Positions 44,589 to 55,743 of a stretch of 56,814 nt of DNA are shown here, in pieces; position 1 is the stretch's first letter, and the number at the start of each line of letters is the position of its first letter. The notes beneath the pieces were generated by a model that was not told the DNA's origin, did no database searches, and worked only from the letters and a program-made list of their open reading frames with translations. The DNA lies in contig JABJGE010000092.1 in the NCBI GenBank assembly GCA_018662405.1, positions 1 through 56,814 on the forward strand, given 5' to 3'. This stretch comes from Campylobacteraceae bacterium (GTDB lineage Bacteria; Campylobacterota; Campylobacteria; Campylobacterales; Arcobacteraceae). A program made the translations under genes and the position numbers.

Positions 44589-46106
44589 ATGAGTACAAAA
44601 ATTCAAGCAGATGAAATTAGTTCAATCATAAAAGAAAGAATTGATAATTTTGAATTAAATGTAGATGTAAGTGAGACAGGTAAAATTATCTCATTTGCAG
44701 ATGGTATTGCAAAAGTTCATGGTCTTAACAATGTTATGGCTGGTGAAATTGTAGAATTTGAAAATGGAGCACAAGGTCTTGCTCAAAACTTAGAAGAAAC
44801 ATCAGTAGGTATTGTTATTTTAGGTTCAAGTGAAGGTTTAAGAGAGGGTACATCTTGTAAAAGACTTGGTAAACTTCTTGATATTCCAGTTGGTCCAGCA
44901 TCTCTTGGTAGAGTAGTAAATGCACTTGGTGAGCCAGTTGATGGTAAAGGTGTAATTGAAGCGACAGAAACTAGATTAGTTGAAGAAAAAGCTCCTGGAA
45001 TTATGGCTAGAAAGTCAGTACATGAGCCATTAACAACTGGTATTAAAGCAATTGATGCACTTGTACCAATTGGTAGAGGGCAAAGAGAGCTAATTATTGG
45101 TGATAGACAAACTGGTAAAACTACAGTTGCAATTGATGCTATTATTAATCAAAAAGGTCAAGATGTTAAATGTATTTATGTTGCAATTGGTCAAAAAGAT
45201 TCATCTGTAGCTAACATTGTTGGTGCATTAGAAGCTGCTGGAGCAATGGAGTATACTACTATTGTTACTGCTGGTGCTTCTGCATCTTCTGCACTTCAAT
45301 TCCTAGCACCATATGCTGGTGTTACTTTAGGTGAGTATTACAGAGATAACGGTCAACATTGTTTAATTGTATATGATGATTTATCTAAGCATGCAGTTGC
45401 ATATAGAGAAATGTCATTACTATTAAGAAGACCACCGGGTCGAGAAGCATATCCAGGTGATGTATTCTACCTACACTCAAGATTATTAGAAAGAGCTGCA
45501 AAAGTTAATGATGAATTAGGTGCTGGTTCTATGACTGCACTACCAATTATTGAAACACAAGCTGGTGATGTTGCTGCATATATTCCAACAAACGTAATTT
45601 CTATTACAGATGGACAAATTTTCCTAGAAACAGATCTATTTAACTCAGGTATTAGACCAGCAATTAATGTTGGACTTTCTGTATCTAGAGTTGGTGGTGC
45701 TGCACAAATTAAAGCTACTAAACAAGTTGCAGGTACATTAAAACTAGACCTTGCACAATTTAGAGAGCTTGAAGCGTTTGCACAATTTGCTTCTGATCTA
45801 GATGCTGCTACAAGAGCACAACTTGAAAGAGGTCAGAGAATGGTTGAGCTTCTTAAACAAGGTGTTAATAAGCCATTAGTAATTCAAAAGCAAGTAGCAA
45901 TATTATATGCTGGTGTAAATGGATTTATTGATGATATTGATCCTTCTGATATTGTTAAATTTGAAGATGAGTTCCATACGTTTATGGAACAAAAACATTC
46001 AAATGTTTTAGATGCAATTGCTGCAAAAACTAAAATTGATGACGATATTAAAGCTGATTTAGAAAATGCTATTAATGAGTTTAAAACTATTTTTAGTGCA
46101 AAATAA
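44589..46106 (+). CDS. atpA: ATP synthase F1 subunit alpha
   Basis: Non-catalytic nucleotide-binding subunit of the F1 head. Walker A is GDRQTGKTT (near 170-178). Conserved blocks include [28 protein letters not shown] and [22 protein letters not shown] (split: [29 protein letters not shown]). The family signature around [17 protein letters not shown] carries the arginine finger (SVSRVG). The 505-residue length is typical. AAAGGAG precedes the ATG, 40 bases after atpH. Confidence 0.99.
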   Translation: MSTKIQADEISSIIKERIDNFELNVDVSETGKIISFADGIAKVHGLNNVMAGEIVEFENGAQGLAQNLEETSVGIVILGSSEGLREGTSCKRLGKLLDIPVGPASLGRVVNALGEPVDGKGVIEATETRLVEEKAPGIMARKSVHEPLTTGIKAIDALVPIGRGQRELIIGDRQTGKTTVAIDAIINQKGQDVKCIYVAIGQKDSSVANIVGALEAAGAMEYTTIVTAGASASSALQFLAPYAGVTLGEYYRDNGQHCLIVYDDLSKHAVAYREMSLLLRRPPGREAYPGDVFYLHSRLLERAAKVNDELGAGSMTALPIIETQAGDVAAYIPTNVISITDGQIFLETDLFNSGIRPAINVGLSVSRVGGAAQIKATKQVAGTLKLDLAQFRELEAFAQFASDLDAATRAQLERGQRMVELLKQGVNKPLVIQKQVAILYAGVNGFIDDIDPSDIVKFEDEFHTFMEQKHSNVLDAIAAKTKIDDDIKADLENAINEFKTIFSAK

Positions 46107-46116
46107 GGGATAAGTC

Positions 46117-48404
<2,288 letters not shown>

Positions 48405-48415
48405 AAGGCAAAAAT

Positions 48416-48796
48416 ATGAGTACGATTAAATTATCAATTGTTACTCCTACTGGTGAAATTTTTAACGATGATGTTAAATCTCTAACTCTTCCTGGTAAAG
48501 AAGGAGAGTTTGGGGTTTTAGAAGGTCATGCTTCTTTAGTTTCATCTTTAACTGTAGGTGTAATAGTTATAGAAAAAACAGATTCTTCAACTGAAGCTAT
48601 AGCAATTAACTGGGGATATGTAAATGTTTCTGAATCTGCTGTAGATGTTTTAGTTGATGGAGCAGTTTCATTAAATCCAAGTGATTCATCGACTACTGCT
48701 GCTAATATAGAAACTGCAAAAGAGCTTGTAAATTCAGTTCAAGATTCAAATGTATCAATGGCTGCGGTAAACGCAAAAATTAGTTCATTTGCATAA
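48416..48796 (+). CDS. atpC: ATP synthase F1 subunit epsilon
   Basis: Regulatory rotor subunit. The N-terminal beta sandwich has KLSIVTPTGEIF (5-16) and LTLPGKEGEFGVLEGHASLVSSL (split: LTLPGKEGEFGVLEG, HASLVSSL), typical of epsilon. The C-terminal helical part is reduced and Ala/Asn-rich, with 126 residues in all. It closes the atp genes; the a and c subunit genes (atpB, atpE) are not here and must lie elsewhere, as in other Campylobacterota. exbB begins only 18 bases later with no terminator. Confidence 0.96.
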   Translation: MSTIKLSIVTPTGEIFNDDVKSLTLPGKEGEFGVLEGHASLVSSLTVGVIVIEKTDSSTEAIAINWGYVNVSESAVDVLVDGAVSLNPSDSSTTAANIETAKELVNSVQDSNVSMAAVNAKISSFA

Positions 48797-48814
48797 TTAA
48801 ATAGAGGAAATAAA

Positions 48815-49378
48815 ATGATAGATTCAACACTTGATTACCTAGGGAATAGTGGATTAATTGCTATTTTAGTATTAGTTGGTCTTTCATTTTACTTTATTTT
48901 AACTTTTGCAATTTTCATTTATAAATTCAAAACATTACAACAACTAATTGAAGATGAAAAAAAATCATTAGAAGTGTTAGCTTCAGGTGGTAATTCTCAA
49001 CGAGTTTTATCTAAATTAAATAAATGTGTTGGTTCATCTCCCGTTTCGAAAGAACTATTGAGTGCCTGTGAAATTTCTCTAATTAGAGAAGCAAGTAACG
49101 GTATATCCTGGCTTTCAATAGTTTCTTCAACAGCTCCTTTTATTGGATTATTTGGAACTGTAGTTGGTATCTTAGAATCATTTGCAAAATTTTCATCGCA
49201 ATCAAAAGTGAGTTTTAGTGTAATTGCTCCAGCTATTAGTGAAGCATTAGTTGCAACAGCAGCTGGTATTTTTGTAGCAATATTTGCATACACATTTCAT
49301 CAAATAATTACGCGAAAAGTATATGAATTAAATACATATATAAAGGCTCAATCAGAAATATTAATTCTGAAAGCATAA
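48815..49378 (+). CDS. tolQ: MotA/TolQ/ExbB proton channel family protein (TolQ-like)
   Basis: Inner-membrane proton-channel subunit that energises the Tol-Pal system. Three membrane helices are seen (about 12-34, 104-125 and 140-165). The conserved LSIVSSTAPFIGLFGTVVGI (99-118) carries the TolQ/ExbB pore helix, and VIAPAISEALVATAAGIFVAI (split: VIAPAISEALVAT, AAGIFVAI) the third helix. At 187 residues it is shorter than E. coli TolQ (230). In Campylobacter the equivalent is named exbB. Position before exbD/tolR, tolA, tolB and pal supports the Tol role. Confidence 0.92.
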   Translation: MIDSTLDYLGNSGLIAILVLVGLSFYFILTFAIFIYKFKTLQQLIEDEKKSLEVLASGGNSQRVLSKLNKCVGSSPVSKELLSACEISLIREASNGISWLSIVSSTAPFIGLFGTVVGILESFAKFSSQSKVSFSVIAPAISEALVATAAGIFVAIFAYTFHQIITRKVYELNTYIKAQSEILILKA

Positions 49379-49388
49379 GGATGTAATC

Positions 49389-49778
49389 ATGTATGATTAC
49401 AATAATAAACCAGAACTAAATATTACTCCATTAGTTGATGTTATGCTAGTATTATTAGCTATATTAATGGTTACTGCACCTGTAATAGAATATGAAGAAA
49501 AAATAAATCTTCCTAAAGGTAGTCATTCCTCTAAAGTAAGTCAAAGTAAAAAGATAGATATTTTATTGACTAAAGATGGTAAAATACTTGTAAATAAGAG
49601 TGAAATAAAATTAATTAATTTTGCTGATAGTTTTGTTTTGTTTTCCAAAGATAAAAGTAGAGATATTCCTGTTCATATAAGGGCAGATAAGAATTTAAAG
49701 TATGATAATGTAATATTTATTCTTAAAACAATAAAAGAGACAGGCTTCTTAAAAGTTGCATTAATTACAGATGGATAA
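49389..49778 (+). CDS. tolR: ExbD/TolR-family proton-coupled stator protein
   Basis: Partner of the TolQ-like channel. The single N-terminal helix NITPLVDVMLVLLAILMVTAPV (12-33) contains the conserved aspartate D18 used for proton transfer. A periplasmic domain with VPVHIRADKNLKYDNVIFILKTIKETG-type pattern follows (IPVHIRADKNLKYD, then VIFILKTIKETG), as in ExbD/TolR. It has 129 residues. AAGGA is followed by the ATG 10 bases after the tolQ stop. The end overlaps tolA by 8 bases. Confidence 0.93.
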   Translation: MYDYNNKPELNITPLVDVMLVLLAILMVTAPVIEYEEKINLPKGSHSSKVSQSKKIDILLTKDGKILVNKSEIKLINFADSFVLFSKDKSRDIPVHIRADKNLKYDNVIFILKTIKETGFLKVALITDG

Positions 49779-50517
49779 TAAAAAACTTTATATAGTATCA
49801 ATTAGTATTGCACTAATACTGTATATAGCTATTATATTATTTATCTTATATTATATTTCATCTCAAAATGTAAAATCATATGATGCTGCAACAAAAGAAA
49901 CAACTATTGAATTAGATCTTGTATCATTACCTGTAAAAAAAGACATTAAAGATACAGTTCAACCTACTATAAAAAAGACATCAACAAAAAAAGCTAAGAA
50001 AATTGTTAAAAAATCAACTTCTAGATCTTCAAAACGAACTGCAAATATGAAATCACTTTTTGGAAAAGTTAAAATAAAATCTGCAAAAGTTGTAAAGCAA
50101 AATGTATTAAATATTAAATCTAGTATGACAAATAGTAGATATAAATCAAAATTTGAGAAAGAAAAAAAGACTGAAAATGTTAAGGTATCAAATAGTTTAA
50201 ATAAAATAAAAGATATATCTAATAAAAAAATATCCTTAAAATCTATTAAGGAAAACGATCCATATTATTCTAAAATATATCAAATATTATCATCTAGATT
50301 TATTCCAAGACAAATAGAAGAAGATCTTTCTGCAAAGGTACTAATTACAATTACAAATGATGGAATCTTTAGTTATACTTTTGTTCAGTATTCAAATAGT
50401 GAAACATATAATCAACAACTTATGGTTTTTTTAGATTCCCAAATTAATGAAACCTTCCCTTCCCCTTCTAATAGAAGTAGTGTTGATATTGAAATTATAT
50501 TTAAAACAAAAAAATAA
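49771..50517 (+). CDS. tolA: TolA-like bridging protein with TonB/TolA C-terminal domain
   Basis: Spans the periplasm between the TolQR motor and Pal/TolB. One membrane helix (about 8-28) is followed by a Lys/Ser/Thr-rich linker (about 55-160). A compact C-terminal domain (about 165-248) contains NDPYYSKIYQILSSRFIPRQ and AKVLITITNDGIFSY, the usual TonB/TolA C-terminal pattern. At 248 residues the linker is much shorter than in E. coli TolA (421) and lacks Ala-rich repeats. The Campylobacter counterpart is sometimes called TonB-like; neighbours favour TolA. Confidence 0.85.
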   Translation: MDNKKLYIVSISIALILYIAIILFILYYISSQNVKSYDAATKETTIELDLVSLPVKKDIKDTVQPTIKKTSTKKAKKIVKKSTSRSSKRTANMKSLFGKVKIKSAKVVKQNVLNIKSSMTNSRYKSKFEKEKKTENVKVSNSLNKIKDISNKKISLKSIKENDPYYSKIYQILSSRFIPRQIEEDLSAKVLITITNDGIFSYTFVQYSNSETYNQQLMVFLDSQINETFPSPSNRSSVDIEIIFKTKK

Positions 50518-50529
50518 ATAGGAGTTAGG

Positions 50530-51795
50530 ATGAAAATATTGTTAATATTATCACTTATATATTTAAATAACTTACTTGCAATAGATGCAACAATGGAAAT
50601 TATTAAAGAAAGTAAAAATTTACCAAATGTTCAAATTAATGTAACATCTTCTCATGAAAAAAGTATTTCTAACAAAATTAAAAAAATATTAAATCAAGAT
50701 TTATTGGTTAGTGGACACTTTGTACCATTAGATTTAAAATATGAAAATAGTTTTAACAGTCAACCTAATTATGTAACATTGAAGAAAAATGATGTTGATT
50801 TATTTTCAAATATCTTAATAAAAAAGAATGGTGTATCAGGAATTTTATTACATTTAAAATTATATGATATTAACTCAAAAAAACTAATTTTAGATAAAGT
50901 ATTTAATACAACAAATAAAGTAAGATATCCATTTTTAGCGCATAAAGTTGCAATTTCAATTAATAAAAAATTTAGTGCACCGTCTATTGATTGGATGGAT
51001 AAATTTATATTATTTTCTAAATATACAGGTGCAAAGAAAAGTGAAATAATTATTGCTGACTATACATTAACATATCAAAAGGTGATTATAAAAGGTGGTC
51101 TAAATGTTTTCCCAAAATGGGCTAATGTAGAACAAAATAGTTTTTATTATACATCTTATCATGGTGGTATGCCTTCTTTAGTTAAGCAAAATATTTATAC
51201 TGGGGAAAAGAAAACTATTATAAAAAGTGAAGGTATGATTGTATGTTCTGATGTAAGTAAGGACGGAAATAAATTACTTTTAACAATGGCACCTAATTCC
51301 CAACCTGATATTTATCTCTATGATATTAGAGAAAATATTAAAACACGAATTACAAAGTATAAAGGTATTGATGTTGGAGGTAGTTTTGTTGAAAATGATA
51401 CAAAAGTTGTCTTTGTTTCGGACAGATTAAAATATCCAAATATATTTGCAAAAAAAATTGGTTCAAAAGGTATAGAAAGATTAGTTTATCACGGTAGAAA
51501 TAATAGTGCCTGTAGTACTTATAAAAATTATATTGTATATAGTAGTAGAGAAACAAATAATGAGTTTAGTAGAAATAGTTTTAATTTATATTTAATATCC
51601 ACAACTAGTGATTTTATTAGAAGATTGACTACTACTGGATTAAATCAATTTCCAAAATTTTCCTCAGATGGAGAAACTATCCTTTTTATTAAAAGATATA
51701 AAGGCAAAAGTTATTTAAATCTTACTAGATTAAATTATAATAAGAGTTTTAAATTTCCATTAAAAAGTGGTAAATTACAATCTATTGATTGGTAA
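50530..51795 (+). CDS. tolB: Tol-Pal system protein TolB
   Basis: Periplasmic beta-propeller that interacts with Pal. A Sec signal peptide occupies about 1-17. An N-terminal alpha/beta domain follows (about 20-150), then a WD40-like propeller. The propeller repeats include FPKWANVEQNSFYYTSYHGG (195-214), SKDGNKLLLTMAPNSQPDIYLYD (split: SKDGNKLLLTM, APNSQPDIYLYD) and FPKFSSDGETILFIKR. SxDG-type PD40 repeats support the fold. It has 421 residues. GGAG precedes the ATG, 12 bases after tolA. Confidence 0.94.
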   Translation: MKILLILSLIYLNNLLAIDATMEIIKESKNLPNVQINVTSSHEKSISNKIKKILNQDLLVSGHFVPLDLKYENSFNSQPNYVTLKKNDVDLFSNILIKKNGVSGILLHLKLYDINSKKLILDKVFNTTNKVRYPFLAHKVAISINKKFSAPSIDWMDKFILFSKYTGAKKSEIIIADYTLTYQKVIIKGGLNVFPKWANVEQNSFYYTSYHGGMPSLVKQNIYTGEKKTIIKSEGMIVCSDVSKDGNKLLLTMAPNSQPDIYLYDIRENIKTRITKYKGIDVGGSFVENDTKVVFVSDRLKYPNIFAKKIGSKGIERLVYHGRNNSACSTYKNYIVYSSRETNNEFSRNSFNLYLISTTSDFIRRLTTTGLNQFPKFSSDGETILFIKRYKGKSYLNLTRLNYNKSFKFPLKSGKLQSIDW

Positions 51796-51811
51796 TTAAA
51801 CACAAATTAGA

Positions 51812-51817
51812 TAAAAT
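51812..51817 (+). promoter_or_regulatory. Possible internal -10 element ahead of pal
   Basis: TAAAAT followed by CTTG lies 30 bases before the pal ATG in a 51-base spacer, the widest gap in the tol genes. Abundant lipoproteins often have extra promoters; this one is unproven. Confidence 0.35.
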
Positions 51818-51846
51818 CTTGTAATTTACAATAATAAGGATATATT

Positions 51847-52428
51847 ATGATTAAAAAACTTGGATTGTTTTCATTTTTAGCAGCAGCATTATTATTTACT
51901 GGTTGTAGTCAAAAAAATGTTGGCTTTGAAGGACAACAAGATAAAGGTACTGAACTAGTAACTGAGAAAGTTATTGCTGGTACAGAATATGAAGCAGTAG
52001 CAACTGGTATTGATTCTTCATCTACAAATAATTTAAAATCTACAGATTTTGATTACTATAATGAAGAAGTAACTTTAGCCGATGGTACAAAAGCTACGGT
52101 AAAACAAATATTTTTTGGATTTGATAAATTTAATTTAACTACTGAAATGTTAGATAGAGTTAAGAATAATGCTTCAGTTTTTTCTAAATTAAAAGCGAAT
52201 GCAAAAGTTAAATTAGAAGGTAACTGTGATGAATGGGGTACTGATGAATATAACTTTGCACTTGGTTTAAAAAGAGCAAAAAGTGTGAAAGATGCTTTAA
52301 TTACTGAAGGTATAAATTCTGATAGAATAGTATTAGTTAGTTTTGGTGAGAGTAATCCTCTTTGTACAACAAAAACTAAAGATTGCTGGAAGTTAAACAG
52401 AAGAGTTGAAAATAAAATACTTCCGTAG
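51847..52428 (+). CDS. pal: Peptidoglycan-associated lipoprotein Pal
   Basis: Outer-membrane lipoprotein that binds peptidoglycan. The signal peptide ends in LLFTGC, with lipidated C20. The OmpA-like domain covers about 85-193, with IFFGFDKFNLT (86-96). The peptidoglycan site appears as CDEWGTDEYNFALGLKRAKSV (split: CDEWGTDEYN, FALGLKRAKSV), with the conserved Asp and Arg. LVSFGESNPL follows. The 193-residue length is normal. AAGGA precedes the ATG; cpoB starts 6 bases after the stop. Confidence 0.96.
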   Translation: MIKKLGLFSFLAAALLFTGCSQKNVGFEGQQDKGTELVTEKVIAGTEYEAVATGIDSSSTNNLKSTDFDYYNEEVTLADGTKATVKQIFFGFDKFNLTTEMLDRVKNNASVFSKLKANAKVKLEGNCDEWGTDEYNFALGLKRAKSVKDALITEGINSDRIVLVSFGESNPLCTTKTKDCWKLNRRVENKILP

Positions 52429-52434
52429 TAGTTT

Positions 52435-53385
52435 ATGTTAAATAAATTATTAATAACTATTTTCCTTTTATTCTCTTGTCTTGAGGCAAGAGAAGTTTCT
52501 GCATTTGGTGCAGGTGATATTTCTTCGCCTACACCATATGGTTTAACATCTGCTGAAAAACACATACTTAAAAATAAAAATAAATTAGAAAGTTTTGACA
52601 CAAATGTAAAAGGTGTGAAAAATTCTATTGAGATGGTTAGTGAAAGAATCGATGGTCTAGAGTCAATCATTGACGGTGATAGCAAAAAACTTCATGATAC
52701 AGTTATCCATTTAAATAAATTAATTAAACAATATAATTTAGATATAGAAAAAATCACTACATCAAACGATAATATTAAATTAGTAATTGAGAAGTTAGTT
52801 GAAGATCAATCTATCATAATTCAAAATCAAGAAAGTTTAAAACAAGATTTTTTAATCTTAAAAAAATCGCATGATAACTTAACCAAATTAACTAATAATA
52901 TTAACTCAACATATATTTCTCAAAAAGAGCTAAAATCTAATATGTCTCAATTTGTGACAAAAAAAGAATTTGATAAGTTAATTTCTCTTTTAGATAAAAA
53001 ATCGAAAACATCAAGTAAAGTTTCTAAATCTAAAAAACAAATGATGACAGAAGCAAAAAAATTATATGATAAACAGTATTTTACAAAAGCTATCCCTATA
53101 TATGAAGAGCTTGTACGGTTAAATTATAAACCAGCAGAATCTAATTATATGCTTGGGCAAATGTGGTTTGTTAGAGAAGAATATAAAAAAGCAATATCTT
53201 ATTTTAAAACAAGCGGTATGCTTTATGATAAAGGATGGTGGATGCCAAACTTATTATTAAATAGTGCAATATCATTTGAAAAAATTGGTGATATTGATAA
53301 TGCAGCATCTTTTTATAGTTCACTTATAGATGTATATCCTGAAACAAAACAGGCAAAAATAGCACAAAAAAATATTTTAAAATAA
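52435..53385 (+). CDS. cpoB: Tol-Pal system protein YbgF/CpoB
   Basis: Periplasmic TPR protein that coordinates Tol with cell-wall synthesis at division. The signal peptide is about 1-18 (ends SCLEAR). Residues 35-170 are predicted helical and coiled-coil, longer than in E. coli YbgF. Residues 195-316 form TPR repeats: EAKKLYDKQYFTKAIPIYEELV (split: EAKKLYDKQYF, TKAIPIYEELV), then a second with MLGQMWFVREEYKKAISYF and a third with DIDNAASFYSSLIDVYP. It has 316 residues. The tolB-pal-cpoB order supports the name. Confidence 0.92.
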   Translation: MLNKLLITIFLLFSCLEAREVSAFGAGDISSPTPYGLTSAEKHILKNKNKLESFDTNVKGVKNSIEMVSERIDGLESIIDGDSKKLHDTVIHLNKLIKQYNLDIEKITTSNDNIKLVIEKLVEDQSIIIQNQESLKQDFLILKKSHDNLTKLTNNINSTYISQKELKSNMSQFVTKKEFDKLISLLDKKSKTSSKVSKSKKQMMTEAKKLYDKQYFTKAIPIYEELVRLNYKPAESNYMLGQMWFVREEYKKAISYFKTSGMLYDKGWWMPNLLLNSAISFEKIGDIDNAASFYSSLIDVYPETKQAKIAQKNILK

Positions 53386-53400
53386 TAAAGGAAAATAAAA

Positions 53401-53970
53401 ATGACAATTAAAAATGATATGGTAGTAGGTATTGAATATACTTTACAAGATGCAAATACAAAAGAACAATTAGATACAAATGTTGGAGGAGCTCCATTAG
53501 AATATATTGCAGGAAAAGGACATATTATTCCTGGTCTTGAAGCAAAACTAGAAGGTCTAGAAAATGGTTCTAAAATTGATGTAGTTGTACAACCAGCAGA
53601 TGGTTACGGTGAAGTTAATCAAGATGCAATTCAAACATTACCAATTGAGCAATTTGCTGGTATTGAATTAGAAGAAGGAATGGCACTATATGGTACTGGA
53701 GAAAATGGAGAAACTGTACAAGTTACTGTTAAATCACTTAGTGAAAATGATGTAACTATTGATTACAATCATCCTATGGCTGGTAAAACATTAATGTTTA
53801 CTGTTGCTGTTTTATCTTTAAGAGAAGCTACTGCTGACGAAATATCTGCAGGTATGGTTGGTGGTCATCAACAAGATGGTGGTTGTTGTGGTGGTGGACA
53901 CTGTGATGATACTCCAGAACCTGCACCAAAAGAAGAGTCAGGTTGCTGTGGTGGTGGACACTGTAGTTAA
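53401..53970 (+). CDS. slyD: FKBP-type peptidyl-prolyl isomerase SlyD with metal-binding tail
   Basis: Cytosolic prolyl isomerase and chaperone that also binds nickel and other metals. The FKBP domain is interrupted by the IF domain: GAPLEYIAGKGHIIPGLEAKLEG (split: GAPLEYIAGKGHIIPG, LEAKLEG) at about 26-48, then VVQPADGYGEV and YNHPMAGKTLMFTV. The C-terminal tail carries two identical GCCGGGHC blocks at residues 161-168 and 181-188. They are encoded by a 24-base direct repeat, with 23 of 24 bases matching, 60 bases apart. It has 189 residues. A terminator follows. Confidence 0.95.
   Translation: MTIKNDMVVGIEYTLQDANTKEQLDTNVGGAPLEYIAGKGHIIPGLEAKLEGLENGSKIDVVVQPADGYGEVNQDAIQTLPIEQFAGIELEEGMALYGTGENGETVQVTVKSLSENDVTIDYNHPMAGKTLMFTVAVLSLREATADEISAGMVGGHQQDGGCCGGGHCDDTPEPAPKEESGCCGGGHCS
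53881..53964 (+). repeat. 24-base direct repeat coding the SlyD metal-binding blocks
   Basis: Copies at 53881-53904 and 53941-53964 differ at one base (GTTGTTGT against GTTGCTGT). They are exactly 60 bases apart, so frame is kept. Each encodes the GCCGGGHC block. This looks like an internal duplication. Confidence 0.95.
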
Positions 53971-53988
53971 TTAAAACTAACTAGATTA

Positions 53989-54022
53989 AAAAACTCCTAT
54001 TTATTTTAAATAGGAGTTTTTT
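53989..54022 (+). terminator. Rho-independent terminator after slyD
   Basis: ACTCCTATTTA (53993-54003) pairs perfectly with TAAATAGGAGT (54007-54017) around a TTT loop, with A before and a T run after. It closes the long atp-tol-pal-slyD stretch. Confidence 0.93.
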
Positions 54023-54026
54023 AGTA

Positions 54027-54032
54027 TATAAT
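54027..54032 (+). promoter_or_regulatory. -10 element of the fabD promoter
   Basis: TATAAT just after the slyD terminator, 23 bases ahead of fabD. Confidence 0.5.
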
Positions 54033-54054
54033 ACATTAAATTTAAAGGATAAAT

Positions 54055-54990
54055 ATGAGTAAAATAGCATTTATATTCCCAGGTCAGGGAAGTCAAACAG
54101 TTGGTATGGGTAAAGATTTTTTTGAAAATAGTGATATTGCAAAAGATATGGTTTCTAAAGCTAGTGAAAGATTAGGAATTGATTTTGAAAACTTACTATT
54201 TGAAGAAAATGATAAGTTAAGTCAAACACAATTTACTCAACCTGCTATTTTGCTAGTAAGCTGTATTGCATTAGAAATTTTTAAATCTAAATGTGATATT
54301 AAGCCTGAATTTGTTTTAGGTCATTCACTTGGTGAATTTTCTGCATTAGTTGCTAGTGGTTCGATTAACTATCTTGATGCAGTAGAGCTTGTATATAAAA
54401 GAGGTTTATATATGACAGAAGCATGTTCTGGAGCAGGTGCTGGTATGATGGCACTTGTAGGACTTGATGATGCAACTGTAGAATTAATGACAGCTACTCA
54501 AAGAGAAGATGGTAAATTAATTTGGGCTGCAAACTATAATATGGATGGTCAAATTGTAGTTGCTGGTAAAAAAGCTGATTTAGAATCTCTTGTAGATACA
54601 TATAAAGAAGCAGGTGCAAAAAGAGCAATTGTTCTTGATATGAGTGTTGCTAGTCATTGTGAATTATTAAATAGTGCAGTTGAAAAATTAAATCCATCAT
54701 TAGAAGAATATATTACAAATGATTTTAATGTATCAGTAATATCAAATGTAACAGCTAATGCATATAGTACAAAAGATGAAGCCGTTGATTTGTTAGGTAA
54801 ACAATTAGTTTCACCAGTTAAATATAAACATTCTATATTAGCAAATTCTGAAAATGTTGATATGTTTATTGAGTTTGGAAATGGATCAGTTTTAAAAGGT
54901 ATTAATAGAAAAATAGTAAAATCTATCCCTACATTAAATGTATCAGATTTTAAAACACTTGAATCTACATTAGAGCAATTAAATGACTAA
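54055..54990 (+). CDS. fabD: Malonyl-CoA-acyl carrier protein transacylase
   Basis: Loads malonyl groups onto ACP for fatty-acid synthesis. IFPGQGSQ (7-14) is the oxyanion loop. GHSLGEFSAL (89-98) carries the nucleophile S91, R116 binds malonate, and SHCELL near 200 supplies the catalytic His. The 311-residue length is normal. AAAGGA precedes the ATG. The end overlaps the next gene by 8 bases. Confidence 0.97.
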   Translation: MSKIAFIFPGQGSQTVGMGKDFFENSDIAKDMVSKASERLGIDFENLLFEENDKLSQTQFTQPAILLVSCIALEIFKSKCDIKPEFVLGHSLGEFSALVASGSINYLDAVELVYKRGLYMTEACSGAGAGMMALVGLDDATVELMTATQREDGKLIWAANYNMDGQIVVAGKKADLESLVDTYKEAGAKRAIVLDMSVASHCELLNSAVEKLNPSLEEYITNDFNVSVISNVTANAYSTKDEAVDLLGKQLVSPVKYKHSILANSENVDMFIEFGNGSVLKGINRKIVKSIPTLNVSDFKTLESTLEQLND

Positions 54991-55681
54991 ATTAGCAATA
55001 ATGGGAGCAATGGAAGAGGAGATTCAACCTCTTTTATCTTACTTTACAGATATTAAAGTTACAGAATTTGCAAATAATAGATATTATGAAGTTAAATATA
55101 ATGATTTAGATATTGTAGTTGCTTATAGTAAAATAGGAAAAGTCTTTTCAACTTTAACTGCAGCAACTATGATTGAAAAATTTGCTTGTGATACATTATT
55201 ATTTAGTGGGGTTGCTGGTGGAATTAATCCGGAACTTAAAATTGGTGACTTAATTGTTGCTAATAAATTATGTCAGCATGATTTAGATATTACTGCTTTT
55301 GGACATCCAAATGGTTTTGTTCCAGGTGGTGATGTTTTTGTTAAGACAGATGAAAAATTAAAAAATATTGCACTTGATGTAGCTAATGAAAATAATATAA
55401 AAATTATTGAAGGAACTATTGCTACTGGTGATCAATTTGTAGCTAATGAGACAAGAAAATCTTTTATTGAAAATACATTTAAAGCTGATGCTTTAGAGAT
55501 GGAAGGTGCCAGTGTTGCTGTTGTATGTGATGCATTGAATGTTCCATGTTTAATATTAAGAGCAATAAGTGATACTGCTGATATGGATGCAGGATTTAAT
55601 TTTGATGAATTCCTAGATAGCTCAGCAAAAAATTCAGCAAATTTTTTAATTAAAATTATAAATAAAATAAACTCTCATTAA
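54983..55681 (+). CDS. mtnN: 5'-methylthioadenosine/S-adenosylhomocysteine/aminodeoxyfutalosine nucleosidase
   Basis: Cleaves the glycosidic bond of MTA, SAH and, in Campylobacterota, 6-amino-6-deoxyfutalosine for menaquinone synthesis by the futalosine route. MGAMEEEI (8-15) carries the catalytic acid. FSGVAGGINPELKIGD (about 73-88), ATGDQFV and EMEGASVAVVC (about 172-182) are family motifs, followed by RAISDTAD. It has 232 residues. It overlaps fabD by 8 bases, the same order as fabD-pfs in Campylobacter. Which substrate dominates cannot be read from sequence; mqnB is an alternative name. Confidence 0.95.
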   Translation: MTKLAIMGAMEEEIQPLLSYFTDIKVTEFANNRYYEVKYNDLDIVVAYSKIGKVFSTLTAATMIEKFACDTLLFSGVAGGINPELKIGDLIVANKLCQHDLDITAFGHPNGFVPGGDVFVKTDEKLKNIALDVANENNIKIIEGTIATGDQFVANETRKSFIENTFKADALEMEGASVAVVCDALNVPCLILRAISDTADMDAGFNFDEFLDSSAKNSANFLIKIINKINSH

Positions 55682-55743
55682 GCTAACTTTCTATATTTCT
55701 ATCATAGTATAAATGTAAGATATTTATACAAGGTGGTAGAATT

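Noticed and set aside
52056-52685. Minus-strand 209-residue frame over pal and cpoB
   Set aside because: Long only because of codon bias on the opposite strand; pal and cpoB are clear.
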